64,000 bases of DNA from JACKBC01 sp041391125 (GTDB taxonomy: Bacteria; Chloroflexota; Anaerolineae; Caldilineales; Caldilineaceae), in contig JAWKON010000037.1 of the NCBI GenBank assembly GCA_041391125.1, positions 20,753 to 84,752 of the forward strand. Direction: 5' to 3'. Below the pieces are notes generated by a model that did not search any database, was not told the origin of the DNA, and saw nothing but the letters and a program-made list of their open reading frames with translations. The translations under genes were made by a program, and so were the position numbers. Shown here in pieces: positions 26,531-37,633 of the stretch. The number at the start of each line of letters is the position of its first letter. Position 1 is the first letter of the stretch.

Positions 26531-29165
26531 ATGTCCCAAAAATATATTCGCCTGCTCCTCCTCCCCCTCACCACATACACCCTCCTGGCCATTTGGATGA
26601 CGTGGCCGCTGGCGGCGCGCCTGGGAACCGAGATTCCGGTGGGGTTGGGCGGGGATGCTTGGGCGCATCAATGGACCTTTTGGTGGGTCAAGCGGGCGTT
26701 GAGCCAGGGGCTGAATCCATATTACACTGATCTGCTCTTTTATCCGGATGGCGCGTCGCTGATTTTTCATAATTTCGCCTGGGTGAATATTGCGCTCTGG
26801 CTGCCGTTGCAAAGTCTATTCGGCAATCTGGCGGCGTATGGCTTGACCTATATCCTGCTCTTTGCGCTCAATGGCTGCGCGCTCTATTGGCTGCTCTATG
26901 ATTGGACCGGCTCGCTGGCGGCGGCGCTGGTGGGCGGTGTGGTTCACGCCACCTGGCCCTATCTGCTGTCGCAGACCGGCCACCCCAACATGATCACCGT
27001 CATGTGGATTCCGCTGGCCATTCTGTTTATGCACCGCACCTTTGCACGGCAGCGCACGGGCGACGCTTTGCTCACCGCACTCTTTCTGGCGCTGACCGGC
27101 TTTAGCCGCTGGCAGTTGCTGATCAGCGGCGGGCTGGCCTTTGGCATCTACGTGATTTATGCGCTGATCACCCAGCCAGCAAATCGCACCCGGCGCGTCT
27201 TTCTACAGATGGCGCTGATTGGCGGCGTCACGCTGCTGCTGCTGGCGCCGCTGGCCACAAGCGTCATCGCCGCCCTGCTGCAACCGGAACTGCGCGCCGA
27301 CATTGCCGTGGATGAATCGCTCAACGGCAGCGATGTGGCGGCCTATTTTGTGCCCAATGCCAATAGCTGGCTGGGCGCATTTTTTGTAGAGAAGCTGCCC
27401 TATCGTGTACGCTTTACGCGTGATCAGGTTGATTTTGTGGGCTGGGTGACGCTGGGACTGGCCCTGCTGGGCATCTGGCGCAGAGGACGGCAGGCGCGGC
27501 CGTGGGTGATCATAGCCGGGGTCTATTGGCTGCTGGCGCTGGGACCGGATCTGCTGCTGGGCAACGTCAAATATGCGCAGATCCCCATGCCGTACCGGCT
27601 GGTGCAGGACTTTTTCGCCATCCAGATCATCCGCGATGCGCATCGCTTTAATGCGTTTTTGGCGCTGCCGGTGGCCATGCTGTGCGGGTTGGGGGACCTT
27701 CCCCCGGCCCCTCTCCTGAAGCGGATGGCATCCGGCGGAGAGGAGGCCGGTCGAGTAGGGGCAGCTCCGTATCGAGACCAAATGACCTGCTCACTCTGGT
27801 TTCGATACGCCCACAAACTACCGTGGGCTACTCAACCGCCGCTCGCTCAACTTGTGGGTAGCCAGCCTGGCGGGAGGGGGTCGTGACCGCGCTTATCCTG
27901 CTCATCATCTTGGAGCACTGGATCTACCCATACCGGCTGAGCACGTTTGACGCGCCCCCTGGTACACGCAACTGGCGCAGGAGCCAGGCGAGTTTGGGCT
28001 GCTGGAGTTGCCCATGATCACCGCGAGTGGGACAAAGAGTATATGCGCTATCAGATGGTGCATGGTGCGCTGGCGCAGGGGCATATTTCGCGGCCCACGC
28101 GCGATGCGTACCGGCTGCTGGACAGTACGCCCTTTTCTAAGCCGGCTGCACGCCGATAACGCAATGGACTGGGCCATTGGCGACGTGACGCACCAGTTGC
28201 GGACGCTGGCCGACGCCGACATTCGCTATCTGATTTTGCACAAACAGTTTGCCGACCCAGGTCAGATTGACGAGTGGCGGCGCTGGTTGGTCTATACGCC
28301 GGTACATGAGGATGACGAACTGGTTGTGTATGAGACGGCGCTGATTTATGGCCGCGATTTCACCCTTGACCAGTCCTTGACCGACGCCATCGGTCTGCTG
28401 GCGCTGGATTCCAATTTGGCGGCGCTGGACGGCCGCATTATGCAAGCTGGGACGGTGCAGATTGCCGCCACTTGGGGCAGCCGCGCCGCGCCGGGGCAAG
28501 CGTATCAGAGCTGCCTCTTTCTCGATGGCCCGGTGGCAGAGCAGTACTGTTTCGATCTGGGCGGGGCGTGGCCGTCGCAAAACTGGACGGATAGCGAAAT
28601 TGTGCGCGAGACGTATAATGCGCAAATCAGCCCTTTTTGGCGCCGGGCGATTATGCGCTTGCATTGGGGCTGGTGGAGCCGGGAGCGGCCAGCCGATTGG
28701 GCAGCAAATGGCGCTGGGCGATTTCACAGTGTTACCGATTGCGCGCAGTTTTGACGTACCCGCCATATCCAATCCGGTGGGCGCCACATTTGGCGATGAA
28801 CTGACGCTGCTGGGGTATGATCTAAACGAGGCGGACGGCGAAATTTTGGTGACGGTCTATTGGCAGGCGCAGCGGCGCATGGCGCATTCCTACAAAATCT
28901 TCGCCCATCTGCTGGACGCCAATGGCCAACGCGCGGCCCAACACGACGCCGTGCCGCGCCAGTGGGCCTATCCCACCACCCAATGGGACGCCGGCGAAGT
29001 GGTGGCCGATGGGATCACGCTCAGCTGGAGGACGCCAACGCGCCGCGGCCCTATCAAATCCTGCTGGGCGTCTATGATGAGCAGTCGGGCGAGCGCTTGG
29101 CGGCGGTGGATGCCGATGGTGTGCGGGCGGCGGAGGATGCGTTGCTGTTGGCGACGGTGCGGTAA
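26531..29165 (+). CDS. GT39-like membrane protein with C-terminal beta module (frame disrupted)
   Basis: The first frame (26531-27886) encodes about ten membrane helices with PVGLGGDAWAHQWTFWW and DLLFYPDGASL near the N-terminus. A palindromic element at 27749-27840 interrupts it. The sense then resumes in other frames: LEHWIYPYR (~27920), EPGEFGLLELP, EWDKEYMRYQMVH, a beta region (28140-28750), then the shared module LTLLGYDLNEADGEILVTVYW to the stop at 29165. At least four frame changes are needed. The very similar gene at 29203 shows the intended order. Probably a glycosyltransferase-family protein; either a pseudogene or a gene with sequencing indels. Confidence 0.6.
27749..27840. repeat. 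Dispersed palindromic element, full copy 1
   Basis: Reads GGTCGAGTAG, GTATCGAGACC, a short spacer, TGGTTTCGATACG, then CTACTCAACC: two nested complementary pairs. The full copy at 63883-63986 has the same order. It disrupts a glycosyltransferase-like gene. Confidence 0.75.
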
Positions 29166-29202
29166 TAATCTTTTAAATCTGCGTAATCTGTTGATCCTTT
29201 CT

Positions 29203-31683
29203 ATGAAATCATTCTGGCAGTGGTTCCTCTTCCCATATTGGCCTTCACGCTCATGGCGGTGATCATCACCTGGCCGCTGGTGCTGCATTGGCAGACGCAG
29301 ATCCCGGTGGGGTTGGGCGGCGATGCCTGGGTGCATCAGTGGACTTTCTGGTGGATCAAACAGGCGCTGGCGCAGGGCAAGGACATTTTCTACACGAACC
29401 TGCTCTTTATCCCGATGGCGTTTCGCTCACGTCACACAACATTGCCTGGTTCAATATTGCCATCTGGCTGCCGTTGCAGGCCATCTGGGGCAACTTGGGG
29501 CCTATGGGATCATGTTTCTGGTCATTTTTACGCTCAATGGCTGTGGCATGTATTGGCTGCTTTTGGCGCACTCTGTTCCATGGCCGCCAGCCTCATCGGC
29601 GGGCTGGTCTATGGCTCGTGGCCCTATCTGGTCAGGCAGCCGGGGCATCCCAACATGCCCATCATCATGCGGCTGCCGCTGGCCATCCTCTTTATGCAGC
29701 GCACCTTGAGCAGAAGCGGGTGCGCGATGCGCTGCTGACCGCTTCTTTCTGGCGCTGACCGGCATTGGGCGCTGGCAGTTGCTGATTCTGGCCGGTTTTG
29801 CCTTTGGCATCTACTTTTTGTACATGCTGGCTACGCACCGTGAATACCGCACGCGGCGGCTCTTTTGGCTGTGCGGGCTGATTGGCGTCGCAGCCGTGCT
29901 GCTGATGGCGCCACTGGGCTGGCCGCTGATTGCCGACCAATTTTTGCGCAATTACCCCGAAGATGTCTTTGTTAAGGAATATTATCAGGGCAGCGATCTG
30001 CTGGGCTGGTTTATTCCCAATGTCAACATTTGGCCGTGGGCTGGGTGGTGCGCCAACTGCCGCAGCGCATCCAGTTCTTTTTTGACCGGGTCGACTTTAT
30101 CGGCCACGTCACGCTGATCCTGGCCGTGCTGGGCGCCCCGCAAGTTGCGCGGCGCAGCCTGGTTTGGATTTTGATGGCGCTCTTCTACGCCATCTTTGCG
30201 CTGGGGACCGACTTCCGCTTTGCCAACGCCATTTACGAGCAGGTTCCCATGCCCTACCGGCTCATCGAAAACATCTCGCTGATCAGCATCATCCGCTACC
30301 CGCACCGCTTTAACGCCTTCCTGTCGCTGCCGGTGGCGCTGCTGGCCGGTTATGGCGCTGCTGCTGCGCGAGCGCTGGTCGGCGCGGGTCAACGGGACGC
30401 TGCTGGTGGGCGTGCTGGCGCTGCTGGTGGTGGGTGAACATTGGCTCTATCCGTACCGCATTGCGCCCATCGACGTGCCGCAGTGGCATCAGCAACTGGC
30501 GCAGGAGCCAGGTGAATTTGGCCTGCTGGAACTGCCCATGATCACCGTGGCTGGGACAAAGATTACATGCGCTATCAAATGGTGCATCAAAAACCGCTGG
30601 CCCAGGCCACATTTCGCGACCCACGCGCGAAGCTTATGCCCTGCTGCAAAGCACGTTACTTGAGCCTGCTCGAAGCCGAGAACCTGATGGGTGAGGACAT
30701 TGGCGATGTGACGCACGAACTCAAGGTGTTGGCCGACCACAACATCCGCTACTTGGTGCTGCACAAGCAGTTTGCCACGGCGGAACAGATGATGCTGTGG
30801 CGCCAATGGTTGGTTTATGCGCCGGTGCATGAGGATGATGAGGTGGTGGTTTATGAAACCACGCCGGTGTACGGCCGCGATTACGAAATCGCCCAGCCCG
30901 TCACCGACGCGATTGGCCTCATTGCGTTCGATTCCAATTTGGGGGCGCTGGGCGGGCAGATGCTGCAAGCGGGCACGGTGCAGGTCTTTGCCCAGTGGGG
31001 CAGCCGGGCGGCGCCGGGGCGGGCGTATCAAAGCTGCCTCAATTTGCATGGGCCCGCGCAGGAGCAGCACTGCTTTGACCTGGGCGGTGAATGGCCATCG
31101 CAAAACTGGGCGGACAACGAAATTGTGCGCGACGCACAATGCACAGATCAGCCCTTTTTGGAAGCGGGCGACTATGCGCTCTCGCTAAAACTTGTCGACA
31201 CGGAGACAAGAGATGCGGTGGGTGACCCATCGCGCTGGGCAATCTGAAAGTGTTGCCGATTGCGCGCACTTTGATGCGCCGACCGTTGAGCATCCGCTTC
31301 AGGCCACCTTTGGCGATCAAATGGAGCTGCTGGGCTATGATCTGAGCCAGGAGAGCAACCAGATTTTGGTGACGGTCTATTGGCGGGCGTTGACGCGCAT
31401 GGACCATTTCGTACAAATTCTTTGCCCACCTGCTGGACGCCAACGGCCAGCGCATCGCCCAGCACGACGCCGTGCCGCGCCAGTGGAGCTACCCGACCAC
31501 CCAGTGGGACGCCAACGAAGTGGTTTCCGACGTGCTCACGCTCAAGCTGGAGCAGGCTGATGCCCGCAGCCCCTATCGCATTGTGCTGGGCGTCTATGAT
31601 GAGCAGACCGGCGGCGGCTGGCGGCGGTGGATGCGGAGGGGACGCGGCTGGGGGAGGATGTGTTGGAGTTAGCGGTGGAGTAG
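29203..31683 (+). CDS. GT39-like membrane protein, tandem paralogue of the 26531 gene (frame disrupted)
   Basis: Recognisable in order: PVGLGGDAWVHQWTFWW, DGVSLTSHNIAWFNIAIWLP, a membrane region with IFTLNGCGMYWLL, VPMPYRLIENISLISIIRYP, EHWLYPYRIAPIDVPQWHQQ, the soluble region GDVTHELKVLADHNIRYLVL, and the shared C-terminal module ELLGYDLSQESNQILVTVYW ending ...LELAVE. The pieces lie in all three frames, with roughly eight one-base shifts. The closeness to the upstream gene indicates tandem duplication. Confidence 0.6.
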
Positions 31684-31689
31684 AGAGAA

Positions 31690-31768
31690 GAGGAGAAAGG
31701 GGGAAGGGGAGAAAGGGAGAAGGGGCGCATTGCCTCCCCCTTTCCCCTTTCTCCCCTTCCCCTTTCAT
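31690..31768. repeat. Purine/pyrimidine inverted repeat
   Basis: GAAAGGGGGAAGGGGAGAAA and its approximate complement at 31735-31768 form a long hairpin between two glycosyltransferase-like genes. Confidence 0.6.
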
Positions 31769-31777
31769 GATTTGTGT

Positions 31778-34470
31778 ATGAATTTAACGTCAAAAGAATT
31801 AGCGCAACCGAATAGAAGCATACCCCTGCGGGCGCCTGTGGCTGTTGACGGCGCTGATGGCGCTGCTGATCTGGCTGCCGCGCGGGCTGGCGCTGGATCG
31901 TTTTGTGACGGCGGATGAACATGCCTGGCTGGCGTGGTCGGGCAATTTTTATCGCGCCTGGTGCTGGGCGATTATGCCGCCACCTTTCAGCGCTATCATC
32001 CGGGCGTGACGGTGACGTGGGCGGGGCTGTTTGGCTATTTGTGGCGCTATCCGGCTTACCCCACCGAAGCACCGCGCGAATTTGGCTGGCTGACCGAGGA
32101 GATCGAGCCCTTTTTACGCAGCAAGGGCATTGAGCCGATTGAGATGTTGGCCGCCGGGCGCACCTTTATTGTGCTCTTTATTACGCTAGCGCTATTGGCG
32201 AGCTTTGGATTGGCCGTGCGCCTACTGGGTTGGCAGTCTGCCAGCCTGGGCATGTTGCTCATTGCGCTCGACCCATTCCACGTGGGACTGTCGCGGCTGA
32301 TGCATTTGGATGGCCTGCTCAGCAGCTTTGCGCTGCTGTCCGTGTTGGCCTTTCTCCAATTCACCGCCACCCGACGCACCGCCACGCTCCTCCTCTCCAG
32401 CCTGGGTGCAGGCTTGGCGTGGCTGACGCGATCGCCGGGCATTTTTCTGGTCCCGTTTATGGCGCTTATTGCGTTTAAGGAATATGTGGGATTTACGATG
32501 TACGATGTACGATTTACGAAAAGATCTCGTCGACGAAGTGACCTCGTAAATCGTACATCTGAGATCGTACATTCCCTTTCATTTCGCCAGTGGTTTCAGC
32601 TCATGCTCCTGTGGGGCTTCATCGCCGCCGCTATCTTCTTCCTGCTCTGGCCAGCCATGTGGGTGGACCCGGTGGGCAGCTTGCGGCAGATGGCCCAGGC
32701 GGCGGGGGAGGCGGCGGCGGAAGGGCATCTGAAGCCGACGTTTTACAATGGACAAATTTACAGCGGCGATCCAGGGTTGAGTTTTTACGCGGTGACGTAC
32801 CTGTGGCGGACAACGCCGTTGGTGTTGATTGGGCTGGGATTGACGGTGATTGGATGGATCGCACGGTGGGGACCATTCGGCCAGCAAACTGTGCGCAAGA
32901 CGTGCTATTATTTACTGCTTTTTGCGCTGGGCTATGGGCTCTTTATTTCGCTGGGCGCCAAAAAGTTTGACCGCTATTTGCTGCCGGCGTATCCGCCGCT
33001 GGCGTTGGTGGCAGGGACGGGGTGGGCGGCGTTGGTGGAATGGGTGGCCGGATTGATGATGCATGGACCGGAAAAGCACACAATTCAGAGCAATGGTGGG
33101 GCTTCTGTGCTTGATGGGGATGACGGGCGGATTTCCCAACCCCTCCCTACTAACGATGACCGTAGCTGGGATAATATTCGTTGCGCAGGCGGCGCCGCTC
33201 TTTTCAACTTTTCCATATTATTTGAGCTATTATGATCCGCTGATGGGCGGGGCCGCGGCAGCGCCCAATGTGATGCAAATTGGTTGGGGCGAGGGGCGGA
33301 CGCGGCGGCGCGCTGGTTAGCGCGGGAGGCCGCGGACGAGGATGTTGATGCACAGGCGTTAAAGGTGGCCACGGCCTATACCAACGGGCCGTTTTCGTAC
33401 TTTTTCCCTGGTGAATCGCTGCCCATCTATTTTTGGCACGAGGCCGATTTTGCCGTGCTCTATCGACAGGATTTTCAGCGACGACTGCCGCCGCCGCGGC
33501 AGATTGCCTTTTTTGAGCAGATCGCGCCAGTCTATACGGTGCAGCTCAACGGCATTGACTACGCGCAGGTTTATGATTTGCGGGCAGGCGTGCTGCCGGA
33601 CTATGTGACCGATTGGCGCATAAACGCGCAGCCGGTGATACGGCTGGTGTCGTACCAATTCCCTCCAGCGTGGTGGCCGGGCGAAGCGCTGCCGGTGACG
33701 CTTTATTTGCTGGGGCTAGCGCCAATGCCTGAAAATGTGAGTATTGTGCTGCGGCTGGTGGGGGCGGACGGCGCCGAAATTGCCCGCGACGAGGGCTGGC
33801 TTGGGGTCGCCCACCAGCACCTGGCAGCCGGGCGATGTGTGGCCCGATGGCCACCTGTTGACCATTCCGCCCAATACGCAAGCGGGCATCTATCGGCTGG
33901 ATGTGGCCTTTGTGGAGCCGAACCGGCGCGCACCTACCCGCCACGCAGCCCAGCACCGGCGCCGATCTGGGTGAATGGCTCCAGCTCGATTACGCCTCCA
34001 TTGGCAACGGGCGCGACCGACCGGCCGTGCGCTATGGCGCACCGTCCATCTTTGGCGGGCAGATCAGCCTGGTGGGGCTGGACGTGCAGAGTGAAGGGGC
34101 GCTCAATGTTAACGGGGAGCGCGCTGTCTTAACTGTCCACCCCGGCGCGCACGTTACGCTAGCGCCGAACTGGCGACGCGTTGGCCCTATTGCGCGCAAT
34201 TACACTGTCTTTGCACAGGTGTGGCCCGCCGATGGAAACGGCGACCAGCTCACGCAGCAGGATCAGCCGCCGCTCAATGGCTTCCTGCCCACCACGCTCT
34301 GGCGCGCCGAACAGACCATTCGCGACCGCATTGAACTGACCATTCCGCCCGCCGCTGCGCCCGGTCGCTACATCGTGCGCATAGGTTTTTACGATCCCGA
34401 GACGTTGGTGCGATTGGGCGTTGGGGCAGGGGATGCGGTGGATTTATTGGAAATTCAAGTAGAGGAATAG
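31778..34470 (+). CDS. GT-C-type membrane glycosyltransferase with C-terminal beta module (frame disrupted)
   Basis: Acidic motif VTADEHAWLAWSGNF, then HPGVTVTWAGLFGYLW, membrane helices, ALDPFHVGLSRLMHLDGLL, LAWLTRSPGIFLVPF, LWPAMWVDPVGSLR, LGAKKFDRYLLPAYPPL and FPYYLSYYDPLMGGA. These are signatures of the GT39/PMT-like proteins of this locus. The soluble part includes AYTNGPFSYFFPGESLPIY and NGIDYAQVYDLRAG, then the shared module ending LEIQVEE. Frame changes occur near 31820, 31950, 33100, 33290 and 33810. An in-frame insertion from repeat DNA (32497-32573) encodes YDVRFTKRSRRRSDL. Confidence 0.65.
32497..32573. repeat. Palindromic repeat (TACGATTTACGA type) inside a coding sequence
   Basis: ATGTACGATTTACGA and TCGTAAATCGTACAT are complementary and lie in frame within the glycosyltransferase gene. 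A related piece (TTACGGTTTACGATTTACGA) lies at about 35673 in the next paralogue. Confidence 0.6.
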
Positions 34471-34555
34471 GGAGTAGGGAGTAGAGGAGTAGAGGAGATT
34501 GGTTGACTCCTCTACTCCTCCGCTCCTCTACTCCTCCACTCCTCTACTACAAAAG
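34450..34555. repeat. Short tandem repeats (GGAGTAGA / CTCCTCTA) in inverted orientation
   Basis: GGGAGTAGAGGAGTAGAGGAG, followed after a short loop by CTCCTCTACTCCTCCGCTCC, forms a long hairpin between two glycosyltransferase genes. It begins inside the last codons of the preceding gene. Confidence 0.7.
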
Positions 34556-34567
34556 AGGAAAAACGCC

Positions 34568-37336
34568 ATGCACCCCTGGCGCCGCGCGCTCTACGCGCTG
34601 CTCCTCCTCAGCGCCCTGCTGCTGCCGAGGATTTTACAACTGGATCACTTTGTGACGCCGGATGAGAAGCGGTGGATGACGCGCGCCGGCAATTTTGCGC
34701 ATGGGCTGGTGCAGGGCGAGTTTGCAAACACGTTTCAAAAAGGCCATCCGGGCGTGACCACCATGTGGATTGGCGCGCTGGGCTATGCGTTTGCCTTTCC
34801 CGAATTTCCGTATGTGACGCCCGGCCAGCTTGGCACCACCGATACGTCGCCCGAGGACTTTTTCGCCACGCAGGGCAAAGATCCGCTGCAAGTGTTGGCG
34901 GCGGGCCGCACGGTAGCGGTGCTGGTCAACGTGCTGGTGATTGGGCTGGCGCTGGCTTTGGCGGCACGCTTTTTACGCTTTCCGTATATTGGCATCGGGC
35001 TGCTGCTGGTGGCGCTGGACCCGTTTCACATGGCGCATGCGCGCCTGCTGCACACCGATGCGCTGCTGGCCAGTTTTGCTTTTTTGACAGTGGTCGCCTA
35101 TCTCTGCGCAACGCGGTCCGCCCGCCCAAACCGACTGCTCATTTTATCGGGCATGGCCGCCGGGCTGACCTGGCTGACCAAGACGCCGGGGCTCTTTTTG
35201 GTCCCGTTTGTGGGGCTGCTGCAATTGGTGCATTTTGGGCGGGTGTGGCGCACGCAACAGTGGGACAGAATGCATGCGCCGCACGCTGATGTCGTGAAAC
35301 CGACCCGCTATGGTTTCGATACGCCCCACACTGCCGGGGCTACTCAACCGCCGCTCGCATTGCCGACAAAGTATCAGCCGTTGGTACACACCGTGTGGGG
35401 CGAATTGGTGCGGCCGCTGCTGATCTGGTTTGGCGTGGCGGTGATCACCTATGTGGCGTGCTGGCCGGCCATGTGGGTGGCGCCGCTGCAAACGCTGGGC
35501 AACGTTTTTTCGCTGTCGCAGGAATACGCAGAAGAAGGCCACTCCAGCTCCATGTACTTTATGGGCCAGTTGCGCTGGGGCGATCCGGGGTTTAGCTTTT
35601 ATCCGATCAGCTATTTGTGGCGCACAACGCCGGTGGTGTTGGTGGGGCTGGTGCTGGCAGTGGGATTTATGAGTTACGGTTTACGATTTACGATGCTTCG
35701 ACCGCGCTCAGCACAGGTTTACGATGCGTGGTTGACGAACAGGTCTCGTCACGACCCCCTACTCCCTACTCCCTACTCCCTACTCCCTACTCCCTACTCC
35801 CTACTCCCTACTCCCCACTCCCTACTCCCTACTCCCCACTCCCTACTCCCTAGTCTGCTCGGTTTTGCGCTGCTCTATCTGCTGCTGATGAATCTGGGCG
35901 CCCAAGAAGTTTGATCGCTATTTGCTGCCGATTTATATGCCGCTGGATCTAGCGGCGGGTATTGGATGGGGGATGGCGTTGGATTGGCTGCGGCGGCGCG
36001 TTTTGCCTGTTTCGCAACAATGGGCGGCGATTGGTATGGCCGGGCTGGTGGTGCTGGGGCAGGCGGGGCTGGCGTTGCCCACTTTTCCCTACTATTTGAC
36101 TTATTATAACCCGCTGCTGATGCGTACGCGCGACGTGACCAATGACATGCTGATCGGCTGGGGCGAGGGGCTGGATGCGGCGGCCCGTTATCTGGCGCAG
36201 CAACCCGACGTGCGCCAAACGACAACGGCGGCCTGGTATGGCTTTGGCCCTTTAGCTGGTTTTATCCGGGCATTCCGGTTTCGCTTTCGGACGATTTTCA
36301 GGCTGATTATCTGGTCTTTTATCAAAATGAAGTGCAGCGCGAGCTGCCGGCGCGCCAGCTTTTGCTCAACTATTTGCGCCGGCCGCCGGAACAGACGGTG
36401 ACGCTCAACGGCATTGAGTACGCCTGGATCTATCCGGTGACTGAGCAGACGCTGCCCGATTATGTGGTCGAGTGGGACGGCCAGATTCGGCTGACGGCCT
36501 ATGCCGCACCCACGGGCGAGCTGGCGCCGGGGCAGCCGGTGGAGCTGACGCTCTATTTGGAGAACCGAGCGCCCATTGCGCAAAATTTGAACATGTTGCT
36601 GCGCGTGGTCAATCAGGCCGGCGCGGAGCTATTTCGGGCGGACCGCTGGCCGTTTGGCTCGGCCACCTCCACCTGGCCGGTGGGCGAGCGCTGGATTGAC
36701 CGCGTCGAGTTTGTGATTCCGCTCGATGTGGCGCCCGATCTCTATCGCATTGAACTGAGCTTTTATGACCCGCAGACGCTAGAGCGGCTGCCCATGCGGG
36801 CGGTGGCCAGCGGTGAATCCGTGGGCGACCCGCTGATCATAGATTATTTGGCCATAGATGTGATCGATGCAGGAGCGCGTCTACAGCCGCTGGCCAAGCC
36901 CATCAATTTTGGCGATCAGATGTTGCTCCAGCGCTGGCAGCTTTCCGACAGCCAGGGGGCGGCCATCGATCCGGCGGCACAATCATTTCAACCGGGGCAA
37001 ATATTAACAATCGACGCGCTATGGCAGGCGCGCGCCATGATGGACGCCAACTTTACTGGCTTTGTACACATGGTGGACGCGGGCGGCCAGCTTGTAGCCC
37101 AGGATGATCACCCGCCCATGCACGGCTTTTTGCCCACGCGCATGTGGTTTCCACGCCAACCCGTATCGGATCGATACGAAGTGATGCTGCCTGCCGACTT
37201 GCCGGATGGAACCTATCAACTCTATATGGGGCTATATGAGCCAGAGTCAGGAAAGCGGCTGCAAATCCGCGAAGCTGGTGCGGAGCAGGGCGATGCACTG
37301 CCCGTGCAACAAATACAGATTTCGCCAAATCCTTAA
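34568..37336 (+). CDS. GT-C-type membrane glycosyltransferase with translated heptanucleotide array (frame disrupted)
   Basis: ATG 34568 follows GAGGAA. Acidic motif VTPDEKRWMTRAGNF, then HPGVTTMWIGALGYAF, ALDPFHMAHARLLHTDALL, LTWLTKTPGLFLVPF and CWPAMWVAPLQTLG, parallel to the gene before it. A palindromic element at 35311-35356 adds RYGFDTPHTAGATQPP in frame. The 7-bp array at 35756-35851 is translated as repeats of LLPTPYS/LLPTPHS before LGFALLYLLLMNLGA. Frame changes near 35905 and 36250 separate the remaining parts (FDRYLLPIYMPLDL; NGIEYAWIYPVTEQTLPDY; shared C-terminal module to PVQQIQISPNP). If translated it would be a family member with repeat-derived loops. Confidence 0.65.
35756..35851. 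repeat. Heptanucleotide tandem array (ACTCCCT)n inside a coding sequence
   Basis: About thirteen 7-bp units, a few with CCCCACT variants. Three units make 21 bp, so any frame yields a heptapeptide repeat; here it is LLPTPYS. Confidence 0.85.
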
Positions 37337-37633
37337 GTTAGGTGTATACTTCGCCAGTAAACATGACTGCAAATCCTCCGCACTAGGCATCGAATTTAGT
37401 TCTACTAATTTGCGGTTGTGCGAAATTGCCATGACTACACTGAAAAACCTTTGATCAACAGATTTAAGAATTGCACAGATTATGTTGTCCCCAGGGGGGA
37501 GAATCTACATAATCGATGAAATCTGTTGATCATATATTTTTACATCCATAGGTTGATCCAATTTTACCTTCCAATGATCCGATTTTGATGCTAGTCCACC
37601 CATTGGCATCTGTTTGGCGCGGAGTCTTATAGA
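37337..37633. other. Intergenic region with hairpin
   Basis: TGATCAACAGATTT (~37452) and AAATCTGTTGATCA (~37519) form a hairpin of the same family as those at 16485 and 57566. No gene seen. Confidence 0.6.

Noticed and set aside
35756..35851. CRISPR or minisatellite-type mobile element
   Set aside because: Plain 7-bp tandem repeat without spacers or associated genes.
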